Assembly (NCBI GenBank): GCA_963835855.1
Contig: CAWIHA010000028.1
Location: 4,735 to 68,734 of the forward strand
Source of the DNA: CAWIHA01 sp963835855
Lineage (GTDB): Bacteria; Acidobacteriota; Terriglobia; Bryobacterales; Bryobacteraceae
Length of the DNA: 64,000 nucleotides
Reading direction: 5' to 3'
Numbering within the stretch: position 1 is the stretch's first letter; every line of letters starts with the position of its first letter. The translations under genes and the position numbers were made by a program. Positions 17,889 through 27,499 of the stretch are shown in pieces. The notes beneath the pieces were generated by a model. The model was not told the origin of the DNA. It was given only the letters and a program-made list of their open reading frames with translations, and did not search any database.

Positions 17889-18760
17889 ATCCCGATCGAT
17901 CCGTTTCCGTTGTCGTTCCGGTGTACAACGCAAAGCGCACAATCGCCGGTACCGTTCGCTCTCTGCTTGCGCTCGAGTACGACGCCGGGCGTACCGAGGT
18001 GATCGTAGTGGATAATGCTTCGACCGATGGTTCGGCCGAGGTACTCGCGCAGTTCTCGGACCGCATCCGCGTAATTTGTGAGCCCAGACGCGGCCGTTCC
18101 CAGGCCCGCAACGCCGGCTTGCGCGCGGCGCGATATCCGATCGCGGCGTTTATCGACGCCGACTGCACGGCTTCACCGGACTGGCTGAGCCATTTAGTTC
18201 CCCGCCTGAACGAACCGGACATCGGGGTGGCCGGCGGAAGAATCCGTGCACTGAGGCCTTGCAATGCGTTAGAGGAATTCGGCGAGCGCCTGCACGATCA
18301 GCGGCTGTCTATCGAAGAATTCCGGCCGCCTTACGTTATTACTTCGAACTGGGCTTCGCGCCGCGATGTGTTGCTGGAAATCGGAGCCTTCGACGAGAAA
18401 CTGCGGCGCGCCGAGGACTGCGACTTGTCCTACCGGATTCAGCAGGCCGGTTATCGGCTCGTTTACGAAGACCGGGCCATCGTATCTCAGCGGAATCGCT
18501 CTACTCTGCCGGCCCTTTTCGGCGAGGGCTTCCAGAATGGCTATTATTCCGTCCCCGTGCTCCATAAACACCGCGCCTTCCTGCGGAAGTATGATCACAG
18601 GCCCAATCGCTTGCGCCGGTACTCGAAACTGGCCGCACATCTCGGCCTCATTTTGGGCGGACAGGCTGCTCCTGAGGGCCGCTTCGAAGCCGTATTTGAG
18701 GCGGGCAAATGCGCAGGCAGGATTTGCGGCTGTATCCGCTTCGGCCGGCTTGAGTTCTAG
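17885..18760 (+). CDS. Family 2 glycosyltransferase
   Basis: 291 residues. It is a classic GT2 domain: VSVVVPVYNAKRTIAGTVRS, VIVVDNASTDGSAEVL, the DxD motif AAFIDADCTASPDW, and the late motif FDEKLRRAEDCDLSYRIQQAG. GTG at 17885 is chosen because it overlaps the preceding TGA and gives the normal N-terminus. It is the last gene of the plus-strand group, 4 bp from the convergent kinase-like gene. The sugar donor is not predictable. Confidence 0.85.
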   Translation: MNPDRSVSVVVPVYNAKRTIAGTVRSLLALEYDAGRTEVIVVDNASTDGSAEVLAQFSDRIRVICEPRRGRSQARNAGLRAARYPIAAFIDADCTASPDWLSHLVPRLNEPDIGVAGGRIRALRPCNALEEFGERLHDQRLSIEEFRPPYVITSNWASRRDVLLEIGAFDEKLRRAEDCDLSYRIQQAGYRLVYEDRAIVSQRNRSTLPALFGEGFQNGYYSVPVLHKHRAFLRKYDHRPNRLRRYSKLAAHLGLILGGQAAPEGRFEAVFEAGKCAGRICGCIRFGRLEF

Positions 18761-18764
18761 CTGG

Positions 18765-19847
18765 TCAGTGTTTCAAGCTCATCGCGTAATCAAGCACCGT
18801 GCGCGCGTTCAATGCAGGGTCCGACCCGAGGTGCACACGGCACACGCGGCAGCGCTGCAGCATCCGCAAGCAGCTCCAAAACCGGGACATCCCGACCCCC
18901 GCATGCTTCAGGAGTTCCCATCCACTCGATCGTAAAATGAACTCGAGTCCTTGAAAAAGGCCCACGCCCACGATGCAATTGGGCACGCAGGCCCGTAAGC
19001 CTGCCGGAACGCCCACTTCCTCGATAGAACAGTCATTCGTCATCCGCCGGGAACCGATGAGCACCAGTCCCGGTGGAGCCGAGGCGCACACCCGGTCCTG
19101 GAAATACGAATAGTTGACCAGATGTTTAGGGCCAAATTCCATTCGCTGAATTACGCGGCGGTGTTCCTGTGGAATCGAATCCTCCGAACCGGGCGACAAT
19201 CCAATGCGCAGAGGATAGGCGAACACTTGACCCATGCTGTCAATAAACGGGGAATCGTCCGACAGGATCTGCACTTCGGGATGTTTCATCAGGTACAGCC
19301 CGAGCGTGCTCTTACCGCCCCCCATCGGCAGCAAAACTAATACGGCCCGGCCGTTTATCGCGACTCCGAGAGCGTGAATGCGATGCAGCCCTCGCCGGTC
19401 GAGATGCTGCCCGATCTGCGACAGCAGGTACAGGTAGGTAGCTTCGTAGAGCAAATCGGCGCTGCGGCTGTACAGCCTGAAACTTCCGCTGCATTCGTCC
19501 TGAATGCCCAGCCCACGCCCGTGATAGTCGATATAGCGGCGCCCAGCGGCCCGGTATACCACGTTCCTCGGCGTATAAACCGCCGCATCCGTTGCTGGCA
19601 ATTCGTCAAATGGCGAATCGCTATGGATCAATTCCACAACGGCGCCGGTTGGACCGCCCTGCGCCGCAAAGAATGCAAAATCCTGCCGGATGCCGCTCAC
19701 GGCCTCCGCGGGCATTCCCCGGATCGAGAAGCGATAACCGTAAACGTCGAACGTGTACGCGTCCGGGCGTGCCCGCTCTGCTGTTTCCATCAACGCAGTC
19801 ACCGTCTCCACTGGCCGAGGTTCCCCCGTGCGCATGACGCATTGCAA
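18765..19847 (-). CDS. HPr kinase/phosphorylase-like protein
   Basis: 360 residues. A P-loop LPMGGGKST lies at about 173-181 and an Asp-Asp pair in ILSDDSPF at about 195-201. These match the Walker A and the catalytic DD of HprK. True HPr kinases also have a distinct N-terminal domain and are about 310 residues; here the first 160 residues are unlike that, so this is an HprK-related protein. Relatives occur in RiPP and exopolysaccharide clusters, where some phosphorylate peptides or carriers. It points toward the glycan operon. An in-frame ATG at 19835 is an alternative start. Substrate unknown. Confidence 0.65.
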   Translation of the reverse strand: MQCVMRTGEPRPVETVTALMETAERARPDAYTFDVYGYRFSIRGMPAEAVSGIRQDFAFFAAQGGPTGAVVELIHSDSPFDELPATDAAVYTPRNVVYRAAGRRYIDYHGRGLGIQDECSGSFRLYSRSADLLYEATYLYLLSQIGQHLDRRGLHRIHALGVAINGRAVLVLLPMGGGKSTLGLYLMKHPEVQILSDDSPFIDSMGQVFAYPLRIGLSPGSEDSIPQEHRRVIQRMEFGPKHLVNYSYFQDRVCASAPPGLVLIGSRRMTNDCSIEEVGVPAGLRACVPNCIVGVGLFQGLEFILRSSGWELLKHAGVGMSRFWSCLRMLQRCRVCRVHLGSDPALNARTVLDYAMSLKH

Positions 19848-20069
19848 TCGAACCCAGGAAAGGACATCTCTCCTCCCGGTAACAGTGTGCTAAAGCCGCA
19901 AACGACCTGCTGCATTGTCTCCTGCTCCAACCTTCTAGCGATTCGAAGCAAGAGATTAGCACAATACCAGAAAAGAGGTCGAGACAGTGCCGCTGCCAGT
20001 CCCACAGTTGCCGCAAGAACCCGTGCATAAGAACTCACAAGAACTTCGGAGCACGCGATGAGCAGAGGA

Positions 20070-20155
20070 TGGTGCGGTCGAGAGGACTTGAACCTCCACG
20101 GGCGTTGCCCACATGCACCTCAAGCATGCGCGTCTGCCAATTCCGCCACGACCGC
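20070..20155 (-). tRNA. tRNA-Leu (anticodon GAG)
   Basis: An 86-nt class II tRNA. The acceptor stem GCGGTCG pairs with CGACCGC. The anticodon stem CATGC/GCATG encloses loop TTGAGGT. It has a long variable arm, a GTTCAAG T-loop and an encoded CCA. A direct-repeat copy lies 124 bp from its 5' end. Confidence 0.95.
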
Positions 20156-20278
20156 GTACTGATCAGGACTTCAAAGAACCGTCTTCGTACTACCTCAAAG
20201 TGCTTGACAGGGTTTCACCGTATTTCCCGGGCCCCCATCCTGTTGATTCTTCGTGGGGCAGTGTATCGTGGTGTTTCC

Positions 20279-20315
20279 TGAGGCTCCACCAACACCGTTG
20301 CAAAACCGTTGCAGT
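20279..20315 (+). repeat. Right copy of the direct repeat flanking the glycan cluster
   Basis: TGAGGCTC, then 10 nt, then GTTGCAAAACCGTTGCAGT. The 19-mer matches 9454-9472 with one change. It sits between tRNA-Leu and the Fic remnant. Confidence 0.4.
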
Positions 20316-20331
20316 TCGGCCAGCGGGTTCC

Positions 20332-21478
20332 TCAGTGCTGCGCGGCGCCCTCGAGGATTTCTGGGGTAGGCAGGATCAGGCGGATCCCGGCGGCGTCGGC
20401 CTCGTTGGGGTCGGCAAACGCATGGGTTTGGTCGAGGATGAACCGAGCTTGGTCGAGCGCCGCGAAGTCGACGGATGCGGTATAGCGCTGCGCGAAGTCC
20501 AGTGTACGCACAAGGGCACCGGTGATTCCGTTCTGCGAGAGGGCCTTCAACGCCATAAGGTAGTTGTTGCGGTAGACGGTGGGCACGATGATTCGGCTCT
20601 CGCCAGCTGCCACAAGTTCCGCGTTCATCATGATTCGGGCAGCGCGCCCGTTGCCGTCGGCGAAGGGATGGACCTCCGAGATGAGGAACATCATGAAGAT
20701 CGCGCGATGAAGCGGAGTGGCGAGACTTCGGTAGAATTCGAACCCTTTGGCGAGGGTGCCTTCAACGAGTCTCTGGCGTCACAAAAACGGTGGAGCCGGC
20801 GCGATTCGCGTCGGTTTTGAAGCGCCCCGGCGCTTTGTCAGGCCGACCCTCCATGATCCGCGCATGGCGGTTCTTGAGAAGCGTCGTCAATTCCTCGATG
20901 GATCGGGGCGTGCGCGACATCTCGATGGGATCAGAGACCACCTTCCACGTACCGAGCACGTCATGAGCATCCTCTGGGCGCGCACTGGGGATGTGCCCCT
21001 TGAAGACGATGTCGGCGGCTTCCTCTACAGCGAACTCGGTGCCTTCGATGAAGTTGGAAAAATAGGCTTCGAAAAACGGCAGGGCGGGCCCGTCGGTCGG
21101 GCGCGCCAAGCGCGTCGCTGGCGCGGCGCCGGCCAACTCGGCGTGAAGCCGTTGTAACAGGTCGAGCCGCTGCGGATCGTAAGGTAAGCCCACGGCGCGG
21201 GCCAGGGCTACGGGCGACTCCAAACGCGTTTGGCGAGTGCCGAGAAGGGTTCCGATCAGTGTGTCGAGGCGCTGGAACTCGCCTCTGAGATGCAGTTCCG
21301 CAGCAACTTTGCGGGCCTCGTCGCAGAGGCGCTGGACTGCCGCTTCCCCACTGCGTCGGAGCATTTCATCCAGGCGCTCCTCGATGTCGCCCTTGGGCAA
21401 AGTGCGCGCAACGCCATGCCGGGCGCGGGACCACCGCATGTTCTCCAGAAACGCCCGCGCGGGGGAAGCGAGGCGCAA
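20332..21478 (-). pseudogene. Fic-family protein (AMPylase-like), frameshifted
   Basis: The N-terminal part contains FFEAYFSNFIEGTEF, matching the autoinhibitory helix (S/T)xxxE(G/N) motif of Fic proteins. The C-terminal part holds the catalytic Fic loop HPFADGNGRAAR. The two lie in different frames: the first ends TVFVTPETR at 20762, while the second begins VEGTLAKGFEFYRSLATPLHRA. One extra base near 20769 explains the break (GAG-CTC-GTT expected). Upstream of 21478 the frame continues a little (ISDRPFIGG), so the true start may be earlier. Fic enzymes transfer AMP to target hydroxyls. It lies among decayed accessory genes. Confidence 0.8.
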
Positions 21479-21721
21479 ACCGCCAATGAAGGGCCGGTCG
21501 CTAATCCGCGCCCGGCGGGACTGCGGGCCTCTGCTTCGGCTTCCGCCGCCCTGCGGGTTTCTGGCTCCCCCACCAAGATTCTCGGCTGACGCCTTTCGCT
21601 ACCCCGGCGAAGATTCTTGGCGGTCCCCCCGGAAAAAGCAGCCCTTGTCCTTGGGAGCGGCCTCCCTCGCTTCTGGGTGCCCCGAGAGAACGAGGCAGAA
21701 AAAGGAGAAAAACACATGTAC

Positions 21722-22165
21722 CTACCAGTTATGTGGAATATGAGCAAACTCTCGGCGCAGCCGGCCTGTGGTCGGGGTCTGGGGCGGTAGCCCCGGAAGA
21801 CAGCGCAGCCAGTTCGCGCGCTGTTTGGCCGGCGGCGTCCGGACATCCCGGAGCGATTCGACCAGCTTGTCGTAGGCCGCGATGCCCTCTTCAACGGCGG
21901 CAAGCTCCGGCTCCGTCAGTGGGATCGTCTCCTGCAACCGGAGAAGGTTGGATTTTGCCTCGATCATCTGCACGCGGGCAGACTCTTTGGGCAAGTAGAA
22001 CGAGCACCTCGGGCATGCCAATCGGTGCGGACACTGCTCAAAGAAGTCGTACGTGCAGGCGCCGTGCCCGAGGTCGAAGAACCGCCAGGGCTCTTTGCCG
22101 CCGAGTCCGGTTCGAAGAGCGTCCTGGTCGATCAGGACTTCAACGGCCCGAACGTTCCGCTCGAA
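21722..22165 (-). pseudogene. C-terminal remnant of a transposon-type integrase
   Basis: About 148 codons. A Cys-rich tail (GACTYDFFEQCPHRLACPRC, then SFYLPKES) and a helical end (LRLQETIPLTEPELAAVEEG) are features I associate with the C-termini of Tn554-type site-specific integrases. No catalytic core is present. The homology stops where the HsdR remnant begins on the other strand, so a rearrangement joined two gene ends. Identification is from memory of the motif. Confidence 0.5.
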
Positions 22166-22167
22166 GT

Positions 22168-22523
22168 AGCCCGCCGAGGAGTTGATCGCCCTGGCGAAGG
22201 ACATGCGCGCGGCTAACAAACGCGGCGAGGACCTGAAGCTCACCGACGACGAGATCGCCTTCTACGACGCCCTGGAAGTGAACGACAGCGCCGTGGCCGT
22301 GCTCGGCGACGAGAACCTACGCATGATCGCCCGCGAGCTGGTGGCCGCCTTGCATGCGAACACGTCCATCGACTGGGCGCTGAAGGAATCGGTACGTGCA
22401 AAGATCCGCGTCCTGGTAAAGCGAATCCTGCGAAAGTACGGCTACCCACCCGACAAGCAGGAGAAAGCGACGCAAACCATCCTGGAGCAGGCGGAAATGC
22501 TGTGCGCGGATTGGGCGGTGTAA
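22168..22523 (+). pseudogene. C-terminal remnant of type I restriction subunit HsdR
   Basis: About 117 codons. The segment AEELIALAKDMRAANKRGEDL, then LTDDEIAFYDALEVNDSAV, and the end VRAKIRVLVKRILRKYGYPP match the helical C-terminal (DUF3387-type) domain of HsdR motor subunits. That domain contacts the methylase core. There is an in-frame TAG just upstream, and no nuclease or helicase part exists in the window. It is a scar of a lost restriction system. Confidence 0.65.
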
Positions 22524-22637
22524 AGCCGGATCGCCTTGATAGAACTCATGGGCTGCGGCGCATTTACTATATCGCCTGGGGCGAGTGACGGCCGCGCTCC
22601 CGGCGCTCGTCTGTTTGTCTCACAGATCGTTTTCGCG

Positions 22638-24485
22638 TCAGCGCTCGTTTGCCTTCAGCACCTTCTTCCGCAGCCGTATCGAGCCCGGGGTCACTTCCAC
22701 GTACTCGTCGGCACGGATGAACTCGATTGCCTGTTCCAGGTTGAGGATGCGCGGCGGCACCAGCCGGATCGCCTCGTCAGAGGTGGACGCACGCATGTTC
22801 GTGAGCTTCTTCTCTCTCACGATATTGACGTTCAGGTCCGCATCGCGCGCATTCTCGCCCACCACCATGCCTTCATAAACCTCCATCCCCGGAGCCACGA
22901 AGATTGCCCCGCGCTCCTGAAGGTTGAAGATTGCGTACGCAGTCACCCGACCGGGCCGATCCGCGACCAGCGACCCGGTTGGCCGCGCCGGCATGTCGCC
23001 CTGCCAGGGCGCGTACCCTTGAAACAGCGAGTTCATCACCGCGGTTCCGCGCGTGTCGGTCAGCAGCTCGGTGCGAATGCCGATCAACCCCCGCGAAGGC
23101 ACATCGAAGTCCAGACGCACGCGCCCAGAGCCGTGGTTGACCATCTTCGTCATCTTCCCGCGGCGTTCCCCCATCTTCTCCATCACGACGCCTATGTACG
23201 CTTCCGGGCAATCCACCACTAGCAGTTCCATCGGCTCGTGCACACTGCCGCTCACCGCCCGCGTCAGAATCTCCGGCTTGCCCACCATCAGCTCGTAGCC
23301 CTCGCGTCGCATCATCTCGACCAGGATGGCGAGCTGCAGCTCGCCGCGTCCCATCACCTTGAATGCGTCCGGCCCGCCGGCTTCCTCAACCCACAATGAG
23401 ACGTTGGTGAGCAGCTCCTTCTCCAGCCGCTCGCGCAGATGACGCGAGGTCACGTAGGTTCCCTCGCGCCCCGCCAGCGGCGACGTATTCACCGTCAGCG
23501 TCATTGCGATCGTCGGCTCATCCACTGGAATGTGTAGCAGCGGAGCCGGTGTCTCCGGGTGCGTGACCGTCTCGCCGATCGTGATGCCTTCCACTCCGGC
23601 GATGGCCAGAATGTCACCGGGCCGGCCAAGCCTCTCCTCGACGCGCTTGAGCCCTTCGAAGGAGTAGAGCTTCGTGATCTTCGTCCGTTCGAAGGACCCG
23701 TCGAGCTTCGCGATGGCGACTTCGTCACCCAGGCGCAGCGTGCCCGAGAACACACGCCCGATGGCCAGCCTCCCCAGATAGTCGCTGTAATCCAGGTTGG
23801 CGACCAGCAGCTGCAGCACCGCCTCGGGGTCGCCCGCGGGTCCCGGAATATGCTTCAGAATTGCTTCAAACAGCGGCTCGAGGTCCTCCGAACCGTCCTC
23901 CTGCGATCGCTTGGCCACGCCAGCCTTGGCATTCGTGTAAATCACGGGAAACTCGAGTTGGTCCTCGGTGGCATCCAGATCGATGAACAGGTCGTAGATC
24001 TCGTTCAGCACGCTCTGAATGCGCGCGTCGGGACGGTCGATCTTGTTGATGACCACGATCTGCGGCAGCTTCGCCTCGAGCGCCTTCATCAGCACGTAGC
24101 GGGTCTGCGGCAGCGGCCCTTCGCTCGCGTCCACCAGCAGCATCACGCCGTCCACCAGCTTCAGCGCCCGCTCGACTTCCCCGCCAAAGTCGCTGTGCCC
24201 GGGCGTATCGACGATATTGATCTTGGTGCCGCGGTACCGGACGCCCGTCGTCTTAGCCAGAATGGTGATGCCGCGCTCCCGCTCGAGTTCGTTCGAGTCC
24301 ATGACGCGCTCAACAACCGCCTCGTTCGCCCGGAAAATGCCGCTCTGCCTCAGCATAGCGTCCACGAGCGTCGTCTTCCCGTGATCCACGTGCGCAATGA
24401 TGGCGATATTGCGGATGTCGCTGGGTGCTTCGTCACGTTCCGGGGCGCCGCCGGACCCGGCGCTGGACGCCGTAGGAGTGCTCAC
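22638..24485 (-). CDS. typA: Ribosome-associated GTPase TypA/BipA
   Basis: 615 residues, the normal length. G1 is AHVDHGKTTL, G2 lies in RERGITI, G3 DTPGHSDFGGEVERAL, and G4 NKIDRPDAR. The EF-G-like domains and the TypA-specific C-terminus (MRASTSDEAIRLVPPRIL) follow. It is a translational GTPase that binds 70S ribosomes and helps large-subunit assembly under stress. It is a conserved chromosomal gene and marks a non-mobile anchor between two accessory regions. Confidence 0.96.
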   Translation of the reverse strand: MSTPTASSAGSGGAPERDEAPSDIRNIAIIAHVDHGKTTLVDAMLRQSGIFRANEAVVERVMDSNELERERGITILAKTTGVRYRGTKINIVDTPGHSDFGGEVERALKLVDGVMLLVDASEGPLPQTRYVLMKALEAKLPQIVVINKIDRPDARIQSVLNEIYDLFIDLDATEDQLEFPVIYTNAKAGVAKRSQEDGSEDLEPLFEAILKHIPGPAGDPEAVLQLLVANLDYSDYLGRLAIGRVFSGTLRLGDEVAIAKLDGSFERTKITKLYSFEGLKRVEERLGRPGDILAIAGVEGITIGETVTHPETPAPLLHIPVDEPTIAMTLTVNTSPLAGREGTYVTSRHLRERLEKELLTNVSLWVEEAGGPDAFKVMGRGELQLAILVEMMRREGYELMVGKPEILTRAVSGSVHEPMELLVVDCPEAYIGVVMEKMGERRGKMTKMVNHGSGRVRLDFDVPSRGLIGIRTELLTDTRGTAVMNSLFQGYAPWQGDMPARPTGSLVADRPGRVTAYAIFNLQERGAIFVAPGMEVYEGMVVGENARDADLNVNIVREKKLTNMRASTSDEAIRLVPPRILNLEQAIEFIRADEYVEVTPGSIRLRKKVLKANER

Positions 24486-24772
24486 CTTTCCATGTTCACA
24501 CGGAGCGCGTTCGCCTGCGACAAAGGCAGGTAGTGTGTGTTCCTCCCAAAGTGTTTGGCTCCACGGGATGAATTCGAACTGCCGTTGACAGCGGTGTACG
24601 CACCGGATTTATTGACCCACGACCTGCGGCCGGGCCTGATATTCAGCATTATCGCTAGCTATCTGCGGGAACCGCGACGTGCTCGCCGTGGGCGCGCCCG
24701 CGGGTACCGGGGGCAAACATGGCGGGACGGGCGGCGCTTCTGTTGGCTGCCCTTGCTAGTAGAATCAATGGA

Positions 24773-27499
24773 ATGCCGCTTGCCATTCCGCATTCCAGGC
24801 GTTTTTGGGTGCCTCGCGAAGACGACCCTGACCTCTCCGATGGGGGATTCCTGGTCGATCCTGAGTTGGAACTCGCACAGAACAGAACCTCGACCGCCGT
24901 GCCGTTTGAATCGATCGGAATGTTCCCCGTTTTGGGGCTATTGGGAGAGCCGGGAATCGGCAAAAGCACTGCGCTCAAGAGCGATCATGATCGGATCAAG
25001 GCCAGTGTGTCGAAGGCCAGAGAACCTGTTTTCTGGGTTGACCTCAGTCTGTACGGAAGCGATGCATTACTTGACCAGAAGGTATTCCGGTCCAAGCGCT
25101 TCAGATTATTGAAAGGCGTGGATAAGGCCCATATTTTTTTCGACGGCCTCGATGAGTGTCTGCTGCGAGTTCCCAACATCGTCGGGCTGCTGCTGGAATT
25201 TCTCTCCGAACTGCCCGCCGATCGTCTGTCGCTTCGGATCGCTTGCCGGACGGCTGACTGGCCGGTGGAACTGGAATCTGGCCTCCGGGAATTTGGGGGG
25301 CCAGCTTCGGTCGGCGTTTACCAGTTGTCACCACTGCGCCGCCGCGACGTGCGCCAAGCTGTCGAGGACCGAAAGCTTTCCCCTGACGACTTTCTGAGCG
25401 AGGTCGCCCACCTTGGGGCCGCCCCGCTCGCAAGCAGGCCGATTACCTTGCGGTTTTTGTTAGATTCCTTCGGCAGGGGCGAAGGGCTACCGTCGCGGAG
25501 AACCGATTTGTACCGCGAGGGTTGTTGTGTTCTGTGCGACGAATGGCGGGAACGTCGAAAGCGGGACCAACACCTTTCGAGCGGGCTGCGATTCGCCGTC
25601 GCGAGCCGCGTTGCGGCGGCAGTCATATTCGGCTGGCACACTGCCATCTGGACGGCTCCACGCGGCCAGCTACCACCAGGCCGAGATGTGCGCGCGCATG
25701 AACTCCTCGGGCGTGATGAGAGCTTCGAAAGAGAGACCATACAAGAGGTCGGTCCGAGCGTGATGACTGAAACGCTCGACACGGGGTTGTTTCGGTCCAG
25801 AGGCGAGCATCGGCTCGGATTCTCGCACCAGACCTACGCGGAATATCTGGCGGCCCAGTACCTTGTGGCACGACGCGTGCCAGTGTCTGCCATTCTCGGG
25901 CTGATTTTTCATGAAGACGGCTCAGGCAAAATCGTGCCCCAATTGCGCGATACGGCTGCGTGGCTGGCAGCCATGCTGCCGGAAGTCTGCCAGGCGGTTC
26001 TCGCCAAAGACCCGGAGGCCATTCTCCTCGCCGACGATGCACCGTTGGCGGAAGCAGACCGGGCGGGTCTGGTTCGTGAACTTTTGCGGGCGTACGATTC
26101 CGGGGAGTTGATCGACGAACGCGTAGTGCGCACATTTGGTAAACGTCTGGATGGCGCACGTCTGACATACCCAGGGCTCGATGCTGACTTGAAGCCATAC
26201 GTCCGGGGCCAGAACAAGGGGATTACCGTCCGAAGGGTCGCAATTTTGATCACTGAACTGACCAGGCAAACCGCGCTACAGCAAGATCTGCTGGATGTGG
26301 CTCTCAGTGAAGACGAGCCGCACGAAGTGCGGACCATTGCCGTCCTGGCGATCGGAAAAATTGGCGACGAGAAAGCGAAAGCCTCCTTGAAACGGCTCGC
26401 AACCGACACTGCTGTCAACGATCCCGACGACGAGTTGAAAGGCGGCGCACTCATCGCAACTTGGCCGAAACACTTGACGGCGGAAGAGCTGTTCTCGGCT
26501 TTGTCGCTGCGCAAGAAACCAAATTTAAACGGTCTGTATCAATTATTCTTTTGGCGCGACATCGCGTCACATCTTCAGGCCCGAGACATGTGCATCGCCT
26601 TGGATTGGGCAAGCCGCCATGCGAATGGCTCGCCAGCGCAAGTTGATCCGCTGCGGACCGCCAGTTTCGCGCTCGTAGTGGCGGCAATCGACTTCTTTCA
26701 GGAGCCTGGCGTCTGCGAGCGCCTCGCCGATATCCTCCTTGCGAGCGTGAGATCATCCTCCGTTCGTCGCGAACAGATTGCGGCGAAGCTGCAGGCGAAC
26801 CCGGACGGGCGGCGTGCAATCGCGAGTCTTGCTATCCGGAAAGCACCGGATCTCTGGAGTACGCGGGAACTGGCCAGGATGGGTCTCATCCTCAAGGAGG
26901 ACACGCCATTCCTTCTCTCCGAGCTGAACCCCAATGCCTTCAGTGACGAGCAGCGCAAGATCGGTTTATTGATCCGCGACATCCTTTGCTGCGTTCCGTG
27001 GATGGAAATTGAGGGCTTCGATCAGGTCGTGGCAATCGCGCGGACCAACCCAGCGCTGTTAGAGATGTTGCAGCCAGTTCTGGGGCCTGTTGAATGGCCC
27101 TCGGCGGAAGCAGAGCGTTTGAAAGCGGAATACGAGGCCGGACGGCTACTCGAAGAGACGCTTCCGCCGCCGGAGTTGCCGCTACAAGATGAGTTGCTCG
27201 CCGCTTTGGCCACCGGTGATGATTTCGTCTTCGAACGTGCCTGTTGCTGCCTGTTGGGCGACTCCCTTTTGCTGCAAAACCGGGACGACGAACTGTTGCC
27301 GCGATGGGCAAGCCTGGGACCGGAGATTCAAGGCAGCGTGGTGGAGTCCGCGGCGGCGTACTTAAGAAGAAAGTGTCCCATCAACGATCTTGGATGGATC
27401 TGTTTGGGCCAACTGCCTTACCGGGTCATGTTCGGCTTTTGGGCTCTGCGGCTGCTTAGCGTGAATGCGCCGGCGACCTTCAGTTCTATCAGCGAGTAG
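24773..27499 (+). CDS. NACHT/STAND NTPase with helical repeats, N-terminal part (ends at in-frame TAG)
   Basis: 908 residues from the ATG at 24773; an earlier in-frame start at 24719 is possible. Walker A is GLLGEPGIGKST at 55-66. Walker B is IFFDGLDECL at 121-130, with the DGLDE form typical of NACHT proteins. A FSHQTYAEYLAAQYL segment, common after NACHT modules, lies near residue 360. Beyond about 430 the protein is alpha-helical, HEAT-like repeats (EVRTIAVLAIGKIGDEKAKA). STAND proteins of this build act as oligomerising sensors, in bacteria often against phage. The TAG at 27497-27499 lies in frame with a further 500 codons. Function is inferred from fold and mobile context. Confidence 0.75.
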   Translation: MPLAIPHSRRFWVPREDDPDLSDGGFLVDPELELAQNRTSTAVPFESIGMFPVLGLLGEPGIGKSTALKSDHDRIKASVSKAREPVFWVDLSLYGSDALLDQKVFRSKRFRLLKGVDKAHIFFDGLDECLLRVPNIVGLLLEFLSELPADRLSLRIACRTADWPVELESGLREFGGPASVGVYQLSPLRRRDVRQAVEDRKLSPDDFLSEVAHLGAAPLASRPITLRFLLDSFGRGEGLPSRRTDLYREGCCVLCDEWRERRKRDQHLSSGLRFAVASRVAAAVIFGWHTAIWTAPRGQLPPGRDVRAHELLGRDESFERETIQEVGPSVMTETLDTGLFRSRGEHRLGFSHQTYAEYLAAQYLVARRVPVSAILGLIFHEDGSGKIVPQLRDTAAWLAAMLPEVCQAVLAKDPEAILLADDAPLAEADRAGLVRELLRAYDSGELIDERVVRTFGKRLDGARLTYPGLDADLKPYVRGQNKGITVRRVAILITELTRQTALQQDLLDVALSEDEPHEVRTIAVLAIGKIGDEKAKASLKRLATDTAVNDPDDELKGGALIATWPKHLTAEELFSALSLRKKPNLNGLYQLFFWRDIASHLQARDMCIALDWASRHANGSPAQVDPLRTASFALVVAAIDFFQEPGVCERLADILLASVRSSSVRREQIAAKLQANPDGRRAIASLAIRKAPDLWSTRELARMGLILKEDTPFLLSELNPNAFSDEQRKIGLLIRDILCCVPWMEIEGFDQVVAIARTNPALLEMLQPVLGPVEWPSAEAERLKAEYEAGRLLEETLPPPELPLQDELLAALATGDDFVFERACCCLLGDSLLLQNRDDELLPRWASLGPEIQGSVVESAAAYLRRKCPINDLGWICLGQLPYRVMFGFWALRLLSVNAPATFSSISE

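Noticed and set aside
9556..19847. Reading the glycan cluster plus HprK-like kinase as part of a lasso-peptide cluster with the peptide array
   Set aside because: They are 9-19 kb apart with unrelated genes and a recombinase between, and no RRE, protease or cyclase gene is present.
23559..24533. 324-codon plus-strand open frame across typA
   Set aside because: It is fully antisense to a strongly conserved gene, is rich in Arg, His and Leu, and has no domain pattern.
24486..24772. Attempt to find the left attachment end of the tRNA-Val element here
   Set aside because: No match to the tRNA-Val half is visible on either strand. The T-loop-like GGCAGTTCGAATTC has no pairing arms.
27497..27499. 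TAG in the NACHT gene as pyrrolysine or programmed read-through
   Set aside because: No pylTSBCD genes or read-through context are visible. A nonsense change is simpler, although read-through is not excluded.
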